Positions 46,010 to 58,139 of a DNA stretch of 64,000 nt are shown here, piece after piece (position 1 is the stretch's first letter; the number at the start of each line of letters is the position of its first letter). Location of the stretch: NCBI GenBank assembly GCA_020091685.1, contig CM034604.1:837828-901827 (forward strand). Reading direction: 5' to 3'. Under the pieces are notes generated by a model. That model ran no database searches and was not told the DNA's origin. It saw only the letters and a list, made by a program, of their open reading frames with translations. Both the position numbers and the translations under genes were made by a program. The DNA comes from Lutjanus erythropterus (Eukaryota; Chordata; Actinopteri; Lutjaniformes; Lutjanidae).

Positions 46010-49000
46010 ATGGTACTCACAATTTTTCAGTGGAATGCCAGGAGTTTAATCGCAAATGGACAGGAATTTAAGTCATTAAAGATTTGGATGACAAACCAGA
46101 CATAATTTGTATTCAGGAAACATGGTTGAGACCCCATCTAGACTTTGTTATGATGGGATACAACTCAGTCAGACGTGACAGAGCTAATAACCAAGGGGGT
46201 GGCTGTATCACATTCATTAAAGACAATCTAGCATTTAGAAGTATAAATTCTCCATATGAACATGAATGTACAGTTGTTCAGGTGTACAGTACACAAAACC
46301 CAATCAAATATAATTAACTACTACAACCCTTGCTATACTCTAACCGAGCAGTGTTTGAAGAAATAGTGGGTAAGGAAAGTCGCAGAGAAGTTTGGTGTGG
46401 TGACTTCAATGCACACAGTAGTTTATGGGGAAGTGATCACACAGATAATAATGGTGAAGTGATGGAAGAAATGATAGACTCAAGAAATCTTGTATGCTTA
46501 AACAATGGTAGAGGAACACAAACAGATGTAAATAGGAATAAGATGTCTTGTATTGATTTAAAATTGGTTTCTGCAAATATGGCTTGCTTATGTGATTGGG
46601 AAATATACAAAATCACATAGGGAGTGATCATTTTCCCATCATATGTACTATAGAAACTGATAAATGTACGCAAGAAAGGGCTCCTTTATATAGATGGTGT
46701 TTTAAAGAGGCTCAGTGGAATAAATTCAAAGTATGTTGCCAGGAATTGGCTGGCAGTGTTAAAATGGATGGTAATGTGGATGATACAAGTATGATTATTA
46801 GAGCTGCCTCAAAGAAAACACACTAAAAGAAACACTTGGAGAGACTTTTGCTCTACCATTGGAAGAGAAAGAGATGTCAGCCATGTATGGAATATGATTA
46901 AAAAGATGAGTGGGAAAAGGGTTGCCAATAAAATACCAGTTCTTGCAAATGAAGATTGCCTAGCAATAACAGATGTGGAGAAGGCTAATCTCTTAGGGAG
47001 AATGTTTGCAAATGTTCATAGTGGTAACCATCTCACAGACAAAATAAAAGAAGGAAGGAAGAAGTGTTGAAAGATAATGAAATAGTGCATAACAAAAAGG
47101 TGGAATGCAGCTCAGCTACAGATATGGAATTCTCTCTAAGGGAAATGAGGAGGGCACTAAAAGGCAGCAGGAATTCTGCTCCAGGACCAGATCAGTTGAG
47201 TTATGCCATGTTCAGACAATTACCAGAGAAAGCACTAAAAATTATGTTAAAACTTTTCAATAAGATTTGGGCAAACGGAAAACTCCCTGATGGTGGCATT
47301 GATCTTACCATTTGTTAAACCGGGAAAAGATGCAGCTAATGCTGAAAACTACAGGCCAATAGCCCTTACCTCACATCTATGTAAATTGATGGAAAAAATG
47401 ATTGTTTACAGGTTATCATATTTCTTAGAGTCAAAACATCTGTTAAATGAGTATCAGAGTGGCTTTAGGAAAGGAAGATCCACAGCTGATGCATTAATTA
47501 AAGTGAGTAATGACATTGAGAAGACCCTGAATATGAAGGATGAATATGATGGTGATAGTCTTCCTTGACATTGAGAAAGCTTATGATTCCATGTGGTGAG
47601 AAGGCCTGTTAATTAAAATGAATAAGTTAGGCATAGGTGGATATTTATACAACTGGACCATGGAATTTCTGACAAAAATGACATTTAAAGTAAAAGTAGG
47701 TTCAGAAATTTCAGGTTTGACATTGTTAATGGAATACCACAAGGCAGCGTCATCAGTCTGATTCTATTTAATATAATGATAAATGATATATTTGAGAATA
47801 CAGGGGTAGGAATACAGCCTTCACTGTACGCAGATGATGGAACAATCTGGAAAAGGGGGAAAAACTTGACATATGTGATACAATGCATTCAGACAGCAAT
47901 AATAAGCACAGAGAGATGGTCTTATGACTGGGGATTTAAAATCTCAGTTTCAAAATCATGTTATATGCTGGTCACTAAAAAGAAAATAGATAACAAGGAG
48001 GGGTTAACTCTATACAGTAAGCCTATGGAAAGAGTCAAAGTGTTTAAGTATCTCGGTTTATGGATTGATGATAAATATACATTGAAAAATCATGTTGAAA
48101 AAGTTGAGACCAAATGTAAAAAAGTGTTAAACCTCATGAGGTGTGTGACCAGCTTGACATGGGGAGCTGACAGAGAGGCATTAATACACATATACAGGGC
48201 TCTGTTGAGAGCCACCTTGGATTATGGATGTATGGTGTATGACGTTGCTGCAAAAAGTCACTTACAAAAATTAGACAGGATGCAATATAGAGCATTAAGA
48301 CTTTGTCTTGGTGCAGTTAAAACCACACCCATCAACTCTCTGCTTGTAGAATCCAGTGAACTGCCATTGTATTTACATATCTTTAGCATATTGGATAAGA
48401 ATTCAAGGAGAAGGAAATGGAAATGTAGCTTCATCTGTTCTGCAGAACTGTTAGGAATATAAAACATTTGCCAGCAAAGGGTTTGGGTGGGAAATTAATA
48501 AGAAAGTGAAACAGTACAAATTAGATTCTGTACAACACAGTCCAGCAGTGATAATTAGCAGCATTCCTCCATGGATATATCCACAACCCAAAGTAGACCA
48601 GCAAATATTAGACAAGAAAACAGAGTGGATAGAAAGTAATCTTGACATAGAACGTCTGGCTCAAAAGCACCTTAAGAACAACTATTACAGCTATCTACAT
48701 ATTTTTACAGATGGATCTAAACACCCAAATAATGAGCATGTAGGAGTGGGCATATTCATCCCTGAATTTGATATAGGCATCGTCAAAAGAATTTCAAACA
48801 AGCGGTCTGTGTACACAGCAGAAATGGTAGCAATAATAATCAGTCTTCAGTGGGTAGAGCAGGTCAAACCACTTAAAGTAGTTATATGTTCTGATTCTGC
48901 AGCTGCAATGCAGAGTATAAAGACAGGAGAAACTGCTTGAGAAGATCTTTTACTAGAAGTGTATTTGATTTGACTGAATTTATAGCATCTTGGTATAGAT

Positions 49001-49591
49001 GTCCACTTCTGTTGGATTCCGGCACATACGAGAATCGAGGGAAATGAGACAGCAGACAAGCTGGCTAAAAGTGCATTAAACAAAAATGAAAATAATGTGT
49101 TAGAACTTTGTTTTGAGGGAGGAGAAGCAAAATCAATCATCAGTCAGGGAATTATGACAAAATGGCAGGAAATATGGAACAATGATATAAAGGGTAGGGA
49201 CTATTACAAAATTCAAAAGTCTGTCAGAGTTAAAAGGCTGAGAGGGAAATGTAGGAAAGATGATGTCACTTACACTAGGATTAGACTAGGACATACAGGA
49301 TTAAATAGTACGCTGTTTATCATGAAAAAGATACAATCAGATAAATGTGAAATTTGTGGATGTAGGGAAGCTGTTGAACATGTTATTTTCGGATGTAGGA
49401 AATTCATCGCAGAAAGGAAAAGGTTGAAGGACAATGTGGTCAAAATGGGAAGGGAATGGAGCACTAAAGGGCTCCAGGAGTTAGGAGAGAACCAGGCACA
49501 GGTTCAGAGGGCTTTACTTAAGGCGGAACTATTATGCTTTTCCTCTTTTCTGACCTATAAATGTTGTCACAATGTCGGATACTCATGTTAA
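46010..49591 (+). pseudogene. LINE ORF2 (endonuclease, RT, RNase H), several frameshifts
   Basis: ATG at 46010 begins 'MVLTIFQWNARSL', the usual start of the endonuclease domain. Endonuclease blocks: 'DIICIQETWL', 'GGGCITFIKDN', 'WCGDFNAHSSLWGS' and 'GSDHFPI'. RT blocks: 'NSAPGPDQLSYAMFR', 'NYRPIALTSHLCKLMEK', 'YQSGFRKGRSTADAL', 'FLDIEKAYDSMW', 'GIPQGSVIS' and the catalytic 'YADDGTIW' (about 47830). RNase H: 'IFTDGSKHPNN' with the first Asp, 'YTAEMVAIIISLQ' with the Glu, 'CSDSAAAMQS' with the second Asp, and 'IEGNETADKLAKSAL' with the last. A terminal knuckle 'CEICGCREAVEHVIFGC' (CX2CX7HX4C) ends it. At least six frame changes occur (near 46078, 46305-46330, 46600, 47290, 47570-47770 and 48460), plus TGA at about 48938-48940. 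All catalytic motifs are recognisable. Confidence 0.85.
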
Positions 49592-49809
49592 ATGATTCCA
49601 AAGCGTTAAATATTGAGGTTCATGCATTTGGAAGTGAGCCCTGCAAGTTGTTTTGGATGGCTCTGAACGCTGTGTTTTACTGTCTTTTTTTTAACGGTGT
49701 AGTAACATTGACGTCAATGCGTGCCAGGCTTACTTATATGGTCGTACCCTGGCATGTGCTCTAGGCCTGCCCGCTCCCCTGCTCTGCTTTGGAAGTTATA
49801 TCACTGCTC

Positions 49810-49980
49810 TGAGGGGTGTACTACGAAGCGAGATTACTGGGTTAGCGAGCTATGTTGAGTCTAAAGCCAGGATTTTCAGTGTCACGAAGGTGGCTCTCTT
49901 TTAACTGGTAACCATGGTAACTTATACTAAACTCATAACCTGGTCGCGAGCAGGTTATGTTCAGAGTTTCGAGGCGTACA
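49810..49980 (-). mobile_element. DNA transposon family 'GGGGTGTACTA', copy C (end fragment, inverted)
   Basis: The segment from 'tgaggggtgtactacgaag' to 'ggttatgttcagagtttc' is the inverse of the right end of copy A (about 53130-53303), sharing 'gtgtcacgaaggtggctctc'. The sequence up to about 50180 may belong to a longer member. The superfamily is unassigned; a PIF/Harbinger relation is only a guess. Confidence 0.7.
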
Positions 49981-50310
49981 TGGAGGAGGGCCGGGGGGGG
50001 AGTAAATTACACAGAGCGTTTTTTCGCGGGATGCAGAAAATACACGGAAGAGATGCAGCGAGAGGCACAGCGTCCTGAAGATCTACAAAGCTTTCTGTGC
50101 GGGTGATCATGTGTAGCTGCTCTATAGGAGTCCAAAATCAAATACAAAGGCCCGAAAATGAGTATAATAGGTCCCCTTTAAGTACACATATGAAACAGAT
50201 TTAACGTCCAGAAAATGATTTTTTCTCTCTTAATTAATTAATTAATTTATTTATTTTTCTTTGACTCTTGAAAAGAACATAAGTCATGATGTTACACACT
50301 CCGATACAGT

Positions 50311-50382
50311 AGGTGGCAGCTTGCACCTTAATGTTGGTTTGTAGCCCGCCATTTAAACCGAAGAAGAAGAAGAAGAAGAAGA
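50311..50382 (+). repeat. LINE-tail-like module ending in (GAA)n, downstream copy
   Basis: 'aggtggcagcttgcacctta', then 'cgccatttaaacc', then about seven GAA units and GACAT. Its twin is at 44627-44692. It may be the real 3' tail of the I-like LINE, separated from ORF2 by copy C. Confidence 0.5.
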
Positions 50383-50639
50383 CATACCTTTGACTCAACC
50401 AGGAAGTGAACTGCCCCCAACAACCACAGTAAGTCAAAGACAGAGAAACACATCAGACACAACAGAAAGGAGCTTGGTTAACTCCAGTGTGAAACTGTGT
50501 TCATTCCATTTACACAGTGTGAGAATACAAACAAATTAACAAGATTCATATCAAACAAACTGTGTCATGCAAATTGTTTGGGTGTGTTTGACTGCAGATG
50601 AAATGAACTTGTGCAGGTGAATGTGAATGGCTGTTAGCA

Positions 50640-50775
50640 TGTGTCTCTGTGGCTCCAACTATAGCTCTTAGCATTTGTGGCTGTTAGCATGGCTGTCAGG
50701 ATGAGTGGCTGTTAGGATGGCTGTTAGCATGTGTGGATGTTAGCATGGCTATTAGCATGTAGCATGCTGTTAAAA
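50640..50775 (+). repeat. Short imperfect tandem repeat 'ggctgttagcatg'
   Basis: About eight units of a 12-18 bp motif around 'ggctgttagcatg', with variants 'ggctgtcaggatg' and 'ggctattagcatg'. Non-coding. Confidence 0.7.
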
Positions 50776-50890
50776 ATGTAGTCAGTTACCTAATTCAAGT
50801 ATCAAAATATTAAAGTAATGCAATTTGATTACTTTCTGTTACTTTTGGATTGGCTCAATAGAAAATATGGAGAAATTGTGAAGCCTCCTG

Positions 50891-51300
50891 TTTAAAGGGC
50901 ATGACCAAGCCATTTGGCCACACACACTGTGAAAGTCATTTTCATATGTTATGATATCATATGATCTATATGTATCTGGCCTATACTGTTATGAACTAAG
51001 TCAAGTTTCAGGGAGATTCAACCATGTATACTAAAGTAAATACAACCTTATGGGTCCTTAAGACTTTTTTGTGCGTCTGTGCATGAACCATGTGTGTTCT
51101 GATTTTTGTGTATGTTCGTGGAACGTGTCACAGGGGTTACTGTTTAGAGGGCGTGACCAAGCCATTTGACCACACCCACCATCAAAAGCTGTATCAAACA
51201 AAATTTTGCACCACAACAAATGTGTGTGCCAAGTTTCATGCACCACTGAGCATGTTAAGGCCCTCAAAAATGCAACTGAAGAGGATCAAAAAGAAATCCA
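50891..51300 (+). repeat. Two-unit tandem repeat, period about 252 bp
   Basis: The block 'gcatgaccaagccatttggc' at about 50900 recurs as 'gcgtgaccaagccatttgac' at about 51152, each followed by CACAC-rich sequence and later by 'caagtttca'. The units have diverged, especially in their second halves. Confidence 0.65.
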
Positions 51301-51356
51301 GTAGGGATAGGGATAATGCTTGGGCCGTAATTATAACTTATATTAAATTATAACCA

Positions 51357-51530
51357 GGGGTGCCTCTGTAGCTCACTTGGTAGAGCATGTGCCCCATGTA
51401 CTGAAGTTATCAGTCTTCTGCAGTGGCCACTGGTGCATGTTATCCCCTCTCTCTGCCTGCTTTGCTGTCTTCACTTCAGCTATCTCTGTCAAACAAAGGC
51501 ACAACAAGCCCAAAAAATAATGTTAAAAAA
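51357..51530 (+). mobile_element. tRNA-derived SINE, copy 2
   Basis: The head 'ggggtgcctctgtagctcac' with 'ttggtagagc' is a clear polymerase III A box. The B box is degraded. The CT-rich body and A-rich tail match copy 1 at 8329 in plan, and it is on the same strand. Confidence 0.75.
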
Positions 51531-52057
51531 ATTATAACTTATTCAAACAACACTAACAGAGTAAATGGCAGTTATCTATTGTTTAATACAAGTTGAAGTA
51601 CAAAAAACATTATTTATTCTGCTATCATTGTGTGATGTTTGCTGCCCTCTACTGGGGTTTTTGTATATGGCATCTACACACTATAAAAACATTCACAAGC
51701 TACCTGCTGCTCATTCAGGCAATCTTTTTCCATTTTGCTGCATTTTTGGTGTGTCTGGCTAAGTTTTGGCTGAACTGAAGTTCCAGCTCTAATCGTCACA
51801 GTTTGCCACTGGTGTACTGTGTATAATATATCACAGTGACTGAACCCAGAGGACCTCCCATGCCAGGTGGATACAGTCTTAAAAGCAGTGATACTGGCTA
51901 ACACAATTGTTTACTGTGGCTGAATGAATTAACCTTGTTATTGTAAATACATATACTTTACATTGCTGCAGACTGTCTCCCAAAGCTTACCGTAGTGTTT
52001 TTTTTGTTTGTTTTTTCTATTGATTTTCCACCTTCCATGTTGTCACTGGTGTCATTC

Positions 52058-52175
52058 AAGATGGTGGACCCAGAAATGCAGATAGAGCAAAGCACAAAGA
52101 GTTCAACATGTGATTTAATAAAGAAGCAATAAACAAAAGCAGGTCGAAACTACAGTTCGGAAAACAAGCAAATGC
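52058..52175 (-). mobile_element. Possible LTR fragment
   Basis: 'gatggtggacccagaaatgc' followed by AT-rich sequence with 'tttaataaag' resembles the inverted 3' end of a fish gypsy LTR. It is cut by copy A at 52181. No duplication seen. Confidence 0.35.
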
Positions 52176-52180
52176 AACAA

Positions 52181-53303
52181 GGGGGGTATACTATGAAGGA
52201 AGCTCAACACAGCCAGGCTTTCTCTGCATGATCTGGATCAACAAAGCCTAAAACCTCAATCAGAGATAACGGGTATCACGATGGTGGTTATCAACTCACT
52301 TTGTTAATCCAGGCTTTCGTCTTCAGACTCAGTGCGCGCTCACATAAAAGGGGCGTTTGTTGCGTCATTTGGCTCTTCTTCCACATGAACTGAAGTGATT
52401 GCAAGCCACTTAAGTCAAAATAATCAAGTTGTTATAATTAGGAGCTGCTGAAAATATACAAAATACATTACGACAAAAAGCAACATTGTTGCTGCAAATA
52501 AAGCAGGAGAAGAAGAATGCCGTCAGAAAATTACTGATCGACTAAATGTGGTCTTAATGCTGCCGTTTATTCTAACATGAAAACTGCACATTAAACAATA
52601 AAACTCCATACAGCAGATTTAAACATGATGAAGTCTGTCTGACACTGTCCTATGATGACAGAGACGTGGACATTACTGAAGTTTTTGACCAAACCAACGT
52701 AAAATGAGTGTAACTGATTTAAGATTGTCTGTGATAAATGATGATGAATTTTCTAATCAGTGATCTGAGCTACAATATCACCAAGACAAAACAGATATCA
52801 GTAAAAAGTATTAAAAGTGTCTGTAGTTGCTTCATCATTATTTTACTGTGTGGATTATATACCATGTCAATTTAAAGTGTTAATATGATCTGGAGCAAAC
52901 GGGGAAAATGACTCTGCATCACCAAATGGAGGTTACCATGACAGCGCGATGCATTCAGTTTGTGCTGCTGTTACATTTTTACATATGGATTCGTTCGGTG
53001 ATATTACGAACATACAGCTCAACAACTTTTCATTTTTAATGTCCTCCCTCAGTTTAAAAGCTATATCGCTCATAAACAATCTTGTTAGGACAATAATTAG
53101 TTAAAGAACAGTGCGTTTTGACAGACAATTTAATCTGAAACTCTGAACATAACCTGCTCCCGACCAGGTTATGAGTTTAGTATAAATTACCATGGTGATC
53201 TAGCCAGGTTAAAAGAGAGCCACCTTCGTGACACTGAAAATCCTGGCTTTAGACTCAACATAGCTCGCTAACACATTAATCTCACTTCATAGTTCACCCC
53301 TCA
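52181..53303 (+). mobile_element. DNA transposon family 'GGGGTGTACTA', copy A (both ends)
   Basis: The left end 'ggggtatactatgaaggaag' and right end 'cttcatagttcacccc' are imperfect inverted repeats. Subterminal blocks 'gagccaccttcgtgacac' and 'aacataacctgctcc' recur inverted in copy C. The 1.12-kb body has no transposase, so it is non-autonomous. No clear target duplication was seen. Confidence 0.75.
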
Positions 53304-53997
53304 GGACAAATCCTCTAGTTCTATTTGCTAAATTTCTAACAGTATATTTTATGCATCTGAGAGGCATGAGACAATTATTGTGCACATCAGCACAAGGTGA
53401 TGAAGCAGTGAGACGTGTTCAAGGTGACACCTGTCTACCTGCTCTGGATCAGTACAGCAGACTGCAGACAAACACGTGTCCATGCAAACAACATGAAAAG
53501 GAGGCAGGCAGGGAGATGTAAGCTCTGAGCTGAGCTGCTGGCTGATCCTTTCAGGCTGGTAATGGTCCTGACATCCCAGTCTGCTGCTGCACTCTCAGGT
53601 CAGACAACATCAGCATCAGCTCTGCTAACATTCCTGCATCTGCTCAACTGGGAGGAACAAACCAGGTGTCATATACCTTGTAAAACATGACTACTCATAC
53701 CTCTTCTTAGTAGAAACACTGGCAATAGCCTCAAATAGTTCCTCTGAAAAAAACTCACCATTACATGCATCACAAAAACACTGTGGAGTAGATCAATTTG
53801 GAAACACAAATTTTGATTTGCTTATATACAACTCATTTACAGCAGCAAAAATGTTTCAAAGAAATCTTTTAAAGTAAGATATGTGCAAAATGTTAATTCT
53901 GAATATGTGAGAACAACATTCAAACCAGACTGCTGCTGTTTTTATAATGTTAACACTGTGTTTGATGCCATTAGACTTAAATAACATATTTCAGGCA
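53304..53997. other. Unique non-coding DNA between copies A and B
   Basis: No exon or repeat end recognised in these 700 bp. Confidence 0.45.
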
Positions 53998-54650
53998 TGA
54001 GGGGTATACTACGAAGGAAGCTCAACACAGCCAGGCCTTCTTTGCATGATCTGGATCGACAAAGCCTAAAACCTCAATCAGAGATAACGGGTATCACGAT
54101 GGTGGTTATCAACTCACTTTGTTAATCCAGGCTTTCGTCTTCAGACTCAGTGCACGCTCACATAAAAGGGGCGTTTGTTGCATTATTTGACTCTTCTTCC
54201 ACATGAAATGAAACGATCGCGAGCCACTTACTTAAGTCAAAATCATCAAGTTGTTATAATTAGGAGCTGTGGAAAATATATAAAATACATTACAGCAAAA
54301 AGCAACATTGTTGCTGCAAATAAAGCAGGAGAAGAAGAATGATGTCAGAAAATTACTGATCGACTAAATGTGGTCTTAATGCTGCCGTTTATTCTAACAT
54401 GAAAACTGCACATTAAACAATAAAACTCCATACAGCAGATTTAAATATGATGAAGTCTGTCTGACACTGTCCTATGGTGACAGAGACGTGGACATTACTG
54501 AAGTTTTTGACCAAACCAACGTAAAATGAGTGTAACTGATTTAAGATTGTCCGTGATAAATGATGATGAATTTTCTAATCAGTGATCTGAGCTGCAATAT
54601 CACCAAGACAAAACGGATAACAGTAAAAAGTATTCAAAGTATCTGTAACC
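53998..54650 (+). mobile_element. DNA transposon family 'GGGGTGTACTA', copy B (3'-truncated)
   Basis: About 640 bp closely match the left part of copy A in the same orientation, from 'ggggtatactacgaaggaag' to around 'agtatctgtaa', with scattered single-base differences. The right end is missing. Confidence 0.8.
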
Positions 54651-55053
54651 CACCTGCTGCAAAAACTAGTAACAGCAAGTGGTCAACGCTGCTGATGAAT
54701 GACTTCAGTGTGACGTTGTGACACTCACTGCTACCTGCTGCCTTCTTCATACACATGCTGGCTTTGATTCACTCTGACTCAGCACTTCAGCCCAGCATGA
54801 CCAACACTCCTGAGTCACAGCCAAAAATCATCTGTTATTTAACAACCTGCAGTTTAAAATGAGCATATTTAGAACACGATCAGTGTCTTTTCTTGTAATT
54901 GCTATAAAGTTTATGTCTGAATCGTCTGAATCTGTGGTTGGTTGCTGTAACAGAATGGAGATGTGCTCTGCTCTTGGTTTTTGGGATGAAGAACACCAGC
55001 CTGCTTTGTGATGGAGTCAATTTGGCCAAGCTACTGCTCCTCCCAAAAATAGA

Positions 55054-55100
<47 letters not shown>
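55054..55100 (+). repeat. (CA)n microsatellite
   Basis: About 22 uninterrupted units. Confidence 0.95.
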
Positions 55101-55103
<3 letters not shown>

Positions 55104-55349
55104 TACAGGGGGCAGTGCTTAGCTCTGTGGTTTTGGGGCAGCAGCAGTTTACCCTGAGGCCAAGACCTCAGGAGGGGACAATAAACCTGAGTGCTGTCTG
55201 TGCCAGGTCCGTCTCCACCTGCAGAGACCGAGCCTGAGGCCATGAGACCACTAACATTCATCACAACATCCACTGCCAACATGAGGAGAGGACAGGAGGA
55301 GAGGAGGAGAAAAAGAGAGGGGGAGAGAAAGCAGAAAACTGCAGGGTGC

Positions 55350-55480
55350 CATCTCTTTTTAAGAAATAACTTTTTCAGTAACTATCTGAACACACTACCT
55401 TTGAAAATCAGGGAAGCCAGCTTGTTAAAAGTTAAAAACTTATCTCTTCACTCCAGCCTTTAATGAGCTCTATCACTGTT
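55350..55480 (+). mobile_element. LINE C-terminal remnant
   Basis: The frame reads 'FSNYLNTLPLKIREASLLKV', resembling the 'WNSLPLxIRxAxSL' tail common to fish LINE reverse transcriptases. Only the end is left, just after a purine-rich tract (55270-55340). Confidence 0.4.
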
Positions 55481-58130
55481 TTTAACTTTAATTTTATCAT
55501 CATTAGTATTATTCTATACATTCTATTTTCATCCCTATTCCTATCCTACCTTTACAAGTATTATCAAGTTCAGTTCTGTGAGACTCTTTGATACTTCTTC
55601 CCCCCAAATCTTTTATTGATTTATTGATTTCTGACTGAGGTTTTTGACTCCGACCATGCCTCTGAAATATCATCAGTCTAACTTGCTGTGTGTTGATGAA
55701 TGCAGGGAGCTGTCTGTGGTTCTCAAGTAGCAGATGGATATGTACTTGCACCTTTTTCTCTCAATCCGCCCTCCTCCCAGTTTAATATTAGATCTAGTGT
55801 TTCATTAGTGGCAGGTAATAAAAAACAAACTGGGTTATTTGAAAGAACAAAAGACCTCTGATCAATAAGGTGCTGCCATTAGATCACCCCCCTCTTAAAA
55901 TGAACACTACCAAACCTGAAACAAATGTGCTGAAAATATCACAAGACATCTTTTCATATTATTCAGGAAACAAGGAAAGATCTATTGAAGTGTTGAACAG
56001 TTGTAGTAAAGCTGTAGTTGTGGTTATTAGAGATGTCCTTTAGTGGCAGTTTAGTTGTAACAATAATAATATTCTTGAACTGGTCAACCTGTGAGGACAT
56101 TTTGCTTTTGGAGCTGGTGGTTATGTTGTTTATTTGTTTGTTTATTATTGGTTTGTCTAATTTTCTATGTTGAGAGTTGGTGGTGTGTTGGAATGTGAAT
56201 GAAGGTGAATCTCTAGCGTTCTGCTGCCAGTATCTGTATTCAGTAGCAGATAAAGTCACAGTGCAGGGCTCCAGTTCTGAGGGACAGAGGAGAAGAAGGA
56301 AGAGGGGAAGACAGACTGTCAGTGTTGAAGAACCTGGACTGAGGACAGAACTGTGTCTGCCTGCTGCCGCTGTTGTCTCCCCTGCTGTCTGTCTCAGTGC
56401 TAACCACGCCCTGTCTCCAAGTAAGGACTGAGGGCTAAAATCTGTGTTTTTTTTCCCCAGTAGACTCTGGTGGGTTCAGTCTGGGCTGTGGCAGCCAGGC
56501 CGGCTTTAGTCCCGGTGTCCTAAACCACTGGCCTACTTCACCTGAAAAACAATGAGACAGAGAGGCAGCTGCAAATCCCATAATCCACACATGCTGCTGC
56601 TGCTGCTGCTGCCGGCTGGATGATTAAAGAGGCCAGACACAATCATAGTCTCTGCTTTGAATAACACCAATCCCAAATATGCCTAATGGTCCGTCCATCG
56701 AGGGACAGAGACAGCTGCAACAAGGACAAAGCCTGTTAGAGGAACTCCAGCAAAGTTAATCATCGAAAGCAGACATTTATCACTTAATGAAACATGATGA
56801 ACTATTTTACAGCTCTGCAGCTCAAAGACTGCAGAAAGATTTAAACTCATCTGATCAGGATTCATAACAATAAATGAATAACAGTAAAATGAAAAAAACA
56901 AAAAACATTTTACTTCACTGGCAGTACCACTGATGATATTGAGTTCTTGGCCAAATGATGCTGGTTATGGGTTTGAGAGAGAACAATCAGTGATAAGAAC
57001 AAGGTTATTTCCTGTCACTCACTTTATTTTGTTCACCTGCCAGTGAAGCAGCTCAGGATTGACTCTTGGTGTCATCAGCGTGGTAGAGAGAGAGAGTGCT
57101 GGTGGGGCTGCAACAGTCAAATCAAACTGACATAAACACTGAAAATAAATGAAGGAAAAAACAACATGCAGTAAAACTAGACCACCTTTATATCTGACTT
57201 TAATTTAACTACAGATGGTTATTGTATGTTTCATTGAGATGAGAAATTGTCCAGAAAAATGTATTCAACTAAAAAGAGTTATCTGTTTCTGCCAGGATAG
57301 TTGAGCTGCTGTTTTCATATTCAGATCTCTGCATGTAACAGACGAGACATTTTAGTGGAAGAAATTACATAATCCTCAAACTGTCAGTGCATAATGGTGG
57401 GGAACCCTGCTGTGTTTGTAGAGACTGAAAGTCGTGCATATGACCGACAATATGTTTCACAACCTCTGACACACCCATTTATAGTGATTCATTATTTCTC
57501 ACACTCTAGACACTCTGTGCAGGGTGCATTTGACTGCAACCTAGCAGCACTGCTGGGGTGATGAAAACAGAGTCTTTGGTGTGCTCTTATATACCTCTTG
57601 AATCAACTGACTGTTCACCCGCGGTGGTAAAGATTCAAAATGAAACACGCTGCACAGAGAAAATCTGTCAGACAGTCTGATCCTGACTGATGAGAATATG
57701 ATGCATCATTAATACCGTGTTGAAGAAAACAAAAGCTGCATGCTTAAGATTTTTCTTGCAGATTTAAATACTCTTGATAATACTGATCATATTGTTTATC
57801 CTGCTTAAATATTTTCACAGAAGTTTCAGATTGACCTGTATGTGATGTGTTTCAGTTGTTTATTCCAACATTGATATGTGTGCTCGTGCCCAGGTTGGCC
57901 TCCGCTGTTGAAAATGTGTTCTTGCATGAATGCTTGGGTCTGTATTTTTAAATACCGTTCTGTACTACTGGGTTAGTCCATCCTTAATTTGACAAAATAA
58001 ATGAGTGCCTAAACATCATTTCTAGGAGACAGGGTGGTTATTTAAGTTTCAGACTGAAAACTGCCCCTTGTTAAAAGATGCAGGGTCTGCAGTAGTAAGT
58101 CTGTGGTTTCAGGTAAAAAAAATTATCACT
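55481..58130. other. Non-coding DNA, no supported gene
   Basis: A + frame at 56177-56431 contains a basic run ('EGQRRRRKRGRQTV') and ends before a donor-like GTAAGG at about 56421. It has no recognised domain and no partner exon. A (CTG)n run lies at about 56592-56612. Otherwise nothing is recognised. Confidence 0.4.
56592..56612 (+). repeat. (CTG)n microsatellite
   Basis: About seven trinucleotide units in non-coding sequence. Confidence 0.85.
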
Positions 58131-58139
58131 GTGTGTTTC

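Larger units (their letters stand above)
44696..49800 (+). mobile_element. Near full-length I-like non-LTR retrotransposon (LINE)
   Basis: The element carries, in order, an ORF1 with gag-type zinc knuckles, then an ORF2 with apurinic-type endonuclease, reverse transcriptase, RNase H and a terminal zinc knuckle. RNase H inside a LINE points to the I/Nimb or R1-like groups; I favour I/Nimb from the ORF1 pattern. The 5' boundary is set just after a (GAA)nGACAT stretch. The 3' end is uncertain: coding ends at 49591, and a similar (GAA)nGACAT stretch at 50360-50385, past an inserted DNA transposon, may be the true tail. Both ORFs have frameshifts, few of them large, so it is inactive as read but not ancient. 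Confidence 0.85.

Noticed and set aside
56177-56431. Exon ending before a GTAAGG donor
   Set aside because: No acceptor-supported start, no domain and no partner exon; kept only as a note in the region entry.
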